Positions 60,221-62,422 of a stretch of 62,422 bases of DNA are shown here, piece by piece. The DNA is from Welwitschia mirabilis (taxonomy: Eukaryota > Gnetophyta > Gnetopsida > Welwitschiales), in the NCBI GenBank assembly GCA_051453625.1, contig JBOZIK010000001.1, positions 1,979,113 through 2,041,534 of the forward strand. The letters are read 5' to 3'. The notes under the pieces are model-generated. The model was not told the DNA's origin. It ran no database searches and was given only the letters and a program-made list of their open reading frames with translations. The first letter of the stretch is position 1. Each line of letters starts with the position of its first letter. Both the position numbers and the translations under genes were made by a program.

Positions 60221-60850
60221 GTGGCAACCGTGAGTGTCACTTTAGAGGGGAACTGTAGAATAAAGAAAGCCTTGATTGATATTGGAGCTAGTGTCAACAT
60301 TATGCCCTTACACATTTGTCAATGTCTTAGTTTGGAAGAAAGAATAGAGCCTATACATATTATCTTGGAGTTGGCCGACACATCTATGACAAAACCATTA
60401 GGTGTGATCAAGGACTTGGTTATTCAAATAAAGGAAGCCTTTTACCCCATCGATGTAGTTGTTTTCAAAGTTGAGCAACATGGTGGATATCCCTTACTTC
60501 TAAGTAGAGATTTCTGTGCAACAGCCCATTGCATCATAGATACAAAAACCAGATTAATGAAGTGCCATTTTGGGAATAAAATTTTTTTGATAAGAGCGTT
60601 TGATGCGACCGAAAAAGATTTAGACAACAATTTAAGTTTAGATGAGGAAATCAAGCCAACCTTCTTTTTACAGCACCGTCTAATTGAGGAAAGATGGTCC
60701 ATGCTTCATGAGCCAACCTTGTTTAATGATAAATCAGAAGTAGACTACCTTTATGTGCTTAACAATCAACTTAAGTTTGACCATCTGCCAACTGATTTTT
60801 TTGATCTAGAGAGTAGTGAGCCTGAGTTTGTAAATTATGCTAAAGTCTAA
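60221..60850 (+). pseudogene. Athila-like Gypsy protease, open over 209 codons
   Basis: KALIDIGASVNIMPLHIC is the retropepsin active-site loop with D-I-G in place of the usual D-T-G or D-L-G, followed by LELADTSMTKPLGVIKDLVI, FYPIDVVVFKVE, LLLSRDFCATAHCIID (usually LLGRPFLATA) and MKCHFGNKIF. This is the complete order of the Gypsy protease domain, about residues 14-125 of the open stretch. The C-terminal acidic part is the linker to RT. It is the longest undamaged retroelement frame in the window, but the gag upstream is broken. Confidence 0.85.
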
Positions 60851-62422
60851 GAAATTGAAAACCCTGAGATTTCTTGTTTTGAGGGTGGTCATTCACTACT
60901 GACATCTAGATGATATTATAAAATGACAGTCATCTTTTCTGAGAATTTTCCTGAGACCAAAAATTGGAACCTAAACCTGAACCTGAAACTCTTAGATAGT
61001 GGACTTAAATACATTTTTCTAAATAGGATCTTAACAAACCATTGATTATCAACAAAAACCTTTTCCCTCAACAAGAAACCAGTCTCATCACTCTTTTAGA
61101 ATCAAAGGTTCCTGTGTTTACTTGGTTCCATAACGATTTGACAGCCATACCCACTTCCATTGTGTAATATCAAATCTACCTCAAAGAAAATGCTAAACCT
61201 GTGAGGCAACCCCAATGTAGACTCAATCCAGCCCTANNNNNNNNNNNNNNNNNNNNNNNNNNNNNNNNNNNNNNNNNNNNNNNNNNNNNNNNNNNNNNNN
61301 NNNNNNNNNNNNNNNNNNNNNNNNNNNNNNNNNNNNNNNNNNNNNNNNNNNNNNNNNNNNNNNNNNNNNNNNNNNNNNNNNNNNNNNNNNNNNNNNNNNN
61401 NNNNNNNNNNNNNNNNNNNNNNNNNNNNNNNNNNNNNNNNNNNNNNNNNNNNNNNNNNNNNNNNNNNNNNNNNNNNNNNNNNNNNNNNNNNNNNNNNNNN
61501 NNNNNNNNNNNNNNNNNNNNNNNNNNNNNNNNNNNNNNNNNNNNNNNNNNNNNNNNNNNNNNNNNNNNNNNNNNNNNNNNNNNNNNNNNNNNNNNNNNNN
61601 NNNNNNNNNNNNNNNNNNNNNNNNNNNNNNNNNNNNNNNNNNNNNNNNNNNNNNNNNNNNNNNNNNNNNNNNNNNNNNNNNNNNNNNNNNNNNNNNNNNN
61701 NNNNNNNNNNNNNNNNNNNNNNNNNNNNNNNNNNNNNNNNNNNNNNNNNNNNNNNNNNNNNNNNNNNNNNNNNNNNNNNNNNNNNNNNNNNNNNNNNNNN
61801 NNNNNNNNNNNNNNNNNNNNNNNNNNNNNNNNNNNNNNNNNNNNNNNNNNNNNNNNNNNNNNNNNNNNNNNNNNNNNNNNNNNNNNNNNNNNNNNNNNNN
61901 NNNNNNNNNNNNNNNNNNNNNNNNNNNNNNNNNNNNNNNNNNNNNNNNNNNNNNNNNNNNNNNNNNNNNNNNNNNNNNNNNNNNNNNNNNNNNNNNNNNN
62001 NNNNNNNNNNNNNNNNNNNNNNNNNNNNNNNNNNNNNNNNNNNNNNNNNNNNNNNNNNNTGCTGAAATCATTTACTCCATCGCTAATAGTGAGTGGGTTA
62101 GCCCCTTAATGGTAGCACCAAAAAGGGTGAGAAATAACATATGTGCATAGACTTCTGAAAACTAAATGAGGTAACTGGAAAATACCACTGTCCTTTGCCT
62201 TTTCTTAATCAAATTCGCAATAGGATTCAGTGTTATTCTTTTCACTATTTCCTTGAAAATTATAGTGGTTACAATTAGGTTTGCATTGCCATTGAGGACA
62301 AAGCCAAAACTACTTTTGCTTCTCCTTTTGGTACCTTTGCTCTTAAATGCATGCCTTTCGGACTTTGTAATGCTCCTGGTACTTTTCAGTGTGCTATGAT
62401 GGGTATCTTTTTTGATATGCTT
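60851..62422 (+). pseudogene. Athila-like Gypsy reverse transcriptase, gapped, runs off the window
   Basis: After a linker (60.85-61.24 kb) and an 823-N gap (61,237-62,059), the plus strand reads AEIIYSIANSEWVSPLMVAPK, quoted here as IIYSIANSEWVSP, then CIDF-KLNEVTGKYHCPLPF, DKAKTTFASPFGTFALKC and MPFGLCNAPGTFQ, the ordered motifs of Gypsy RT (usual forms IIYPISDSxWVSP, CIDYRKLNxxTxKDHFPLPF, KTTFTCPFGTFAFKRMPFGLCNAPATFQ). Two stops are visible in the first 150 bases, so it is inactive. The YVDD box would lie beyond 62,422. Confidence 0.85.

Noticed and set aside
61201-62109. Long ORFs on both strands across the 823-N gap
   Set aside because: They consist almost wholly of unknown residues; the apparent open frames come from the N run. 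Only the last 363 bases carry readable RT motifs, on the plus strand.
1-62422. CRISPR arrays, prokaryotic operons, phage or toxin systems, tRNA and rRNA genes
   Set aside because: No regular repeat-spacer pattern, no ribosome-binding-site/operon layout and no cloverleaf or rRNA sequence was seen; the content is eukaryotic throughout.

Overview
The window looks like nuclear DNA of a seed plant with a large, retrotransposon-filled genome. The evidence is a plant-type kinase gene with consensus GT-AG introns, Copia/Sirevirus-like, Athila-like Gypsy and LINE remains, and relics of plant gene families. Most of it is AT-rich and decayed. I saw no rRNA, tRNA, CRISPR or prokaryotic operon structure. 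A gymnosperm would fit, but the sequence alone does not settle the species. Runs of N of 10, 50, 100 and other lengths mark unfinished assembly (largest: 61,237-62,059, 823 N; also 6,263-6,483, 221 N).

Layout. 0-13 kb: one Copia (Sirevirus-like) element on the minus strand, with 5' LTR 11.41-12.96 kb, PBS at 11.39 kb, gag, protease, integrase, RT/RNase H, an extra envelope-like ORF at 2.3-4.85 kb, polypurine tracts and 3' LTR near 0.49-1.38 kb. It seems to have landed in an Athila-like Gypsy element on the same strand, whose protease and gag lie at 13.0-15.3 kb and whose leader/LTR sequence lies at 15.5-18.1 kb. 18.4-19.1 kb: relic of an isoaspartyl peptidase/L-asparaginase gene (minus). 21.25-22.43 kb: GC-rich, intron-free relic of a GH9 endo-1,4-beta-glucanase (minus). 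22.6-25.6 kb: a Copia protease scrap and a second Gypsy pol (plus). 25.6-30.4 kb: nothing recognisable except short unknown ORFs. 30.5-31.5 kb: probable solo Copia LTR. 32.1-36.6 kb: a dead LINE (minus). 36.6-39.3 kb: low-copy-looking sequence of unknown nature.

39.55-42.55 kb is the one gene that looks intact: a four-exon protein kinase of the PEPRK (PEP carboxylase kinase-related kinase) type on the minus strand, with all kinase motifs present and only a 50-N gap near exon 3/intron 3. Its upstream side (42.6-44.1 kb) is GC- and CpG-rich and carries three ACGT-core (bZIP-type) motifs. 44.2-49.0 kb is AT-rich, with a Gypsy-type LTR (46.7-47.6 kb). 49.06-49.63 kb is another Copia LTR. 49.73-49.95 kb holds a dense array of ttaaggc/gaggcgtt words that resembles DNA-transposon subterminal repeats. 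Two isolated exon-like blocks with good splice sites (50,480-50,695 plus; 54,068-54,208 minus) and a CKI1-like histidine-kinase relic (54.42-54.99 kb) follow. The right end (56.3-62.4 kb) is a third Athila-like Gypsy element on the plus strand: LTR, tRNA-Asp-type PBS, gag, protease and RT running out of the window.

The genes do not form a pathway. The picture is one live kinase gene in a sea of nested, mutated retroelements, with at least three dead host-gene fragments among them. No convincing new biological system was found. The most useful leads are the gene relics, the two orphan exons, the 54-bp perfect palindrome at 16.7 kb, the ttaaggc array, and the observation that many 100-N gaps are flanked by direct duplicates, which bears on how far the local structure can be trusted.
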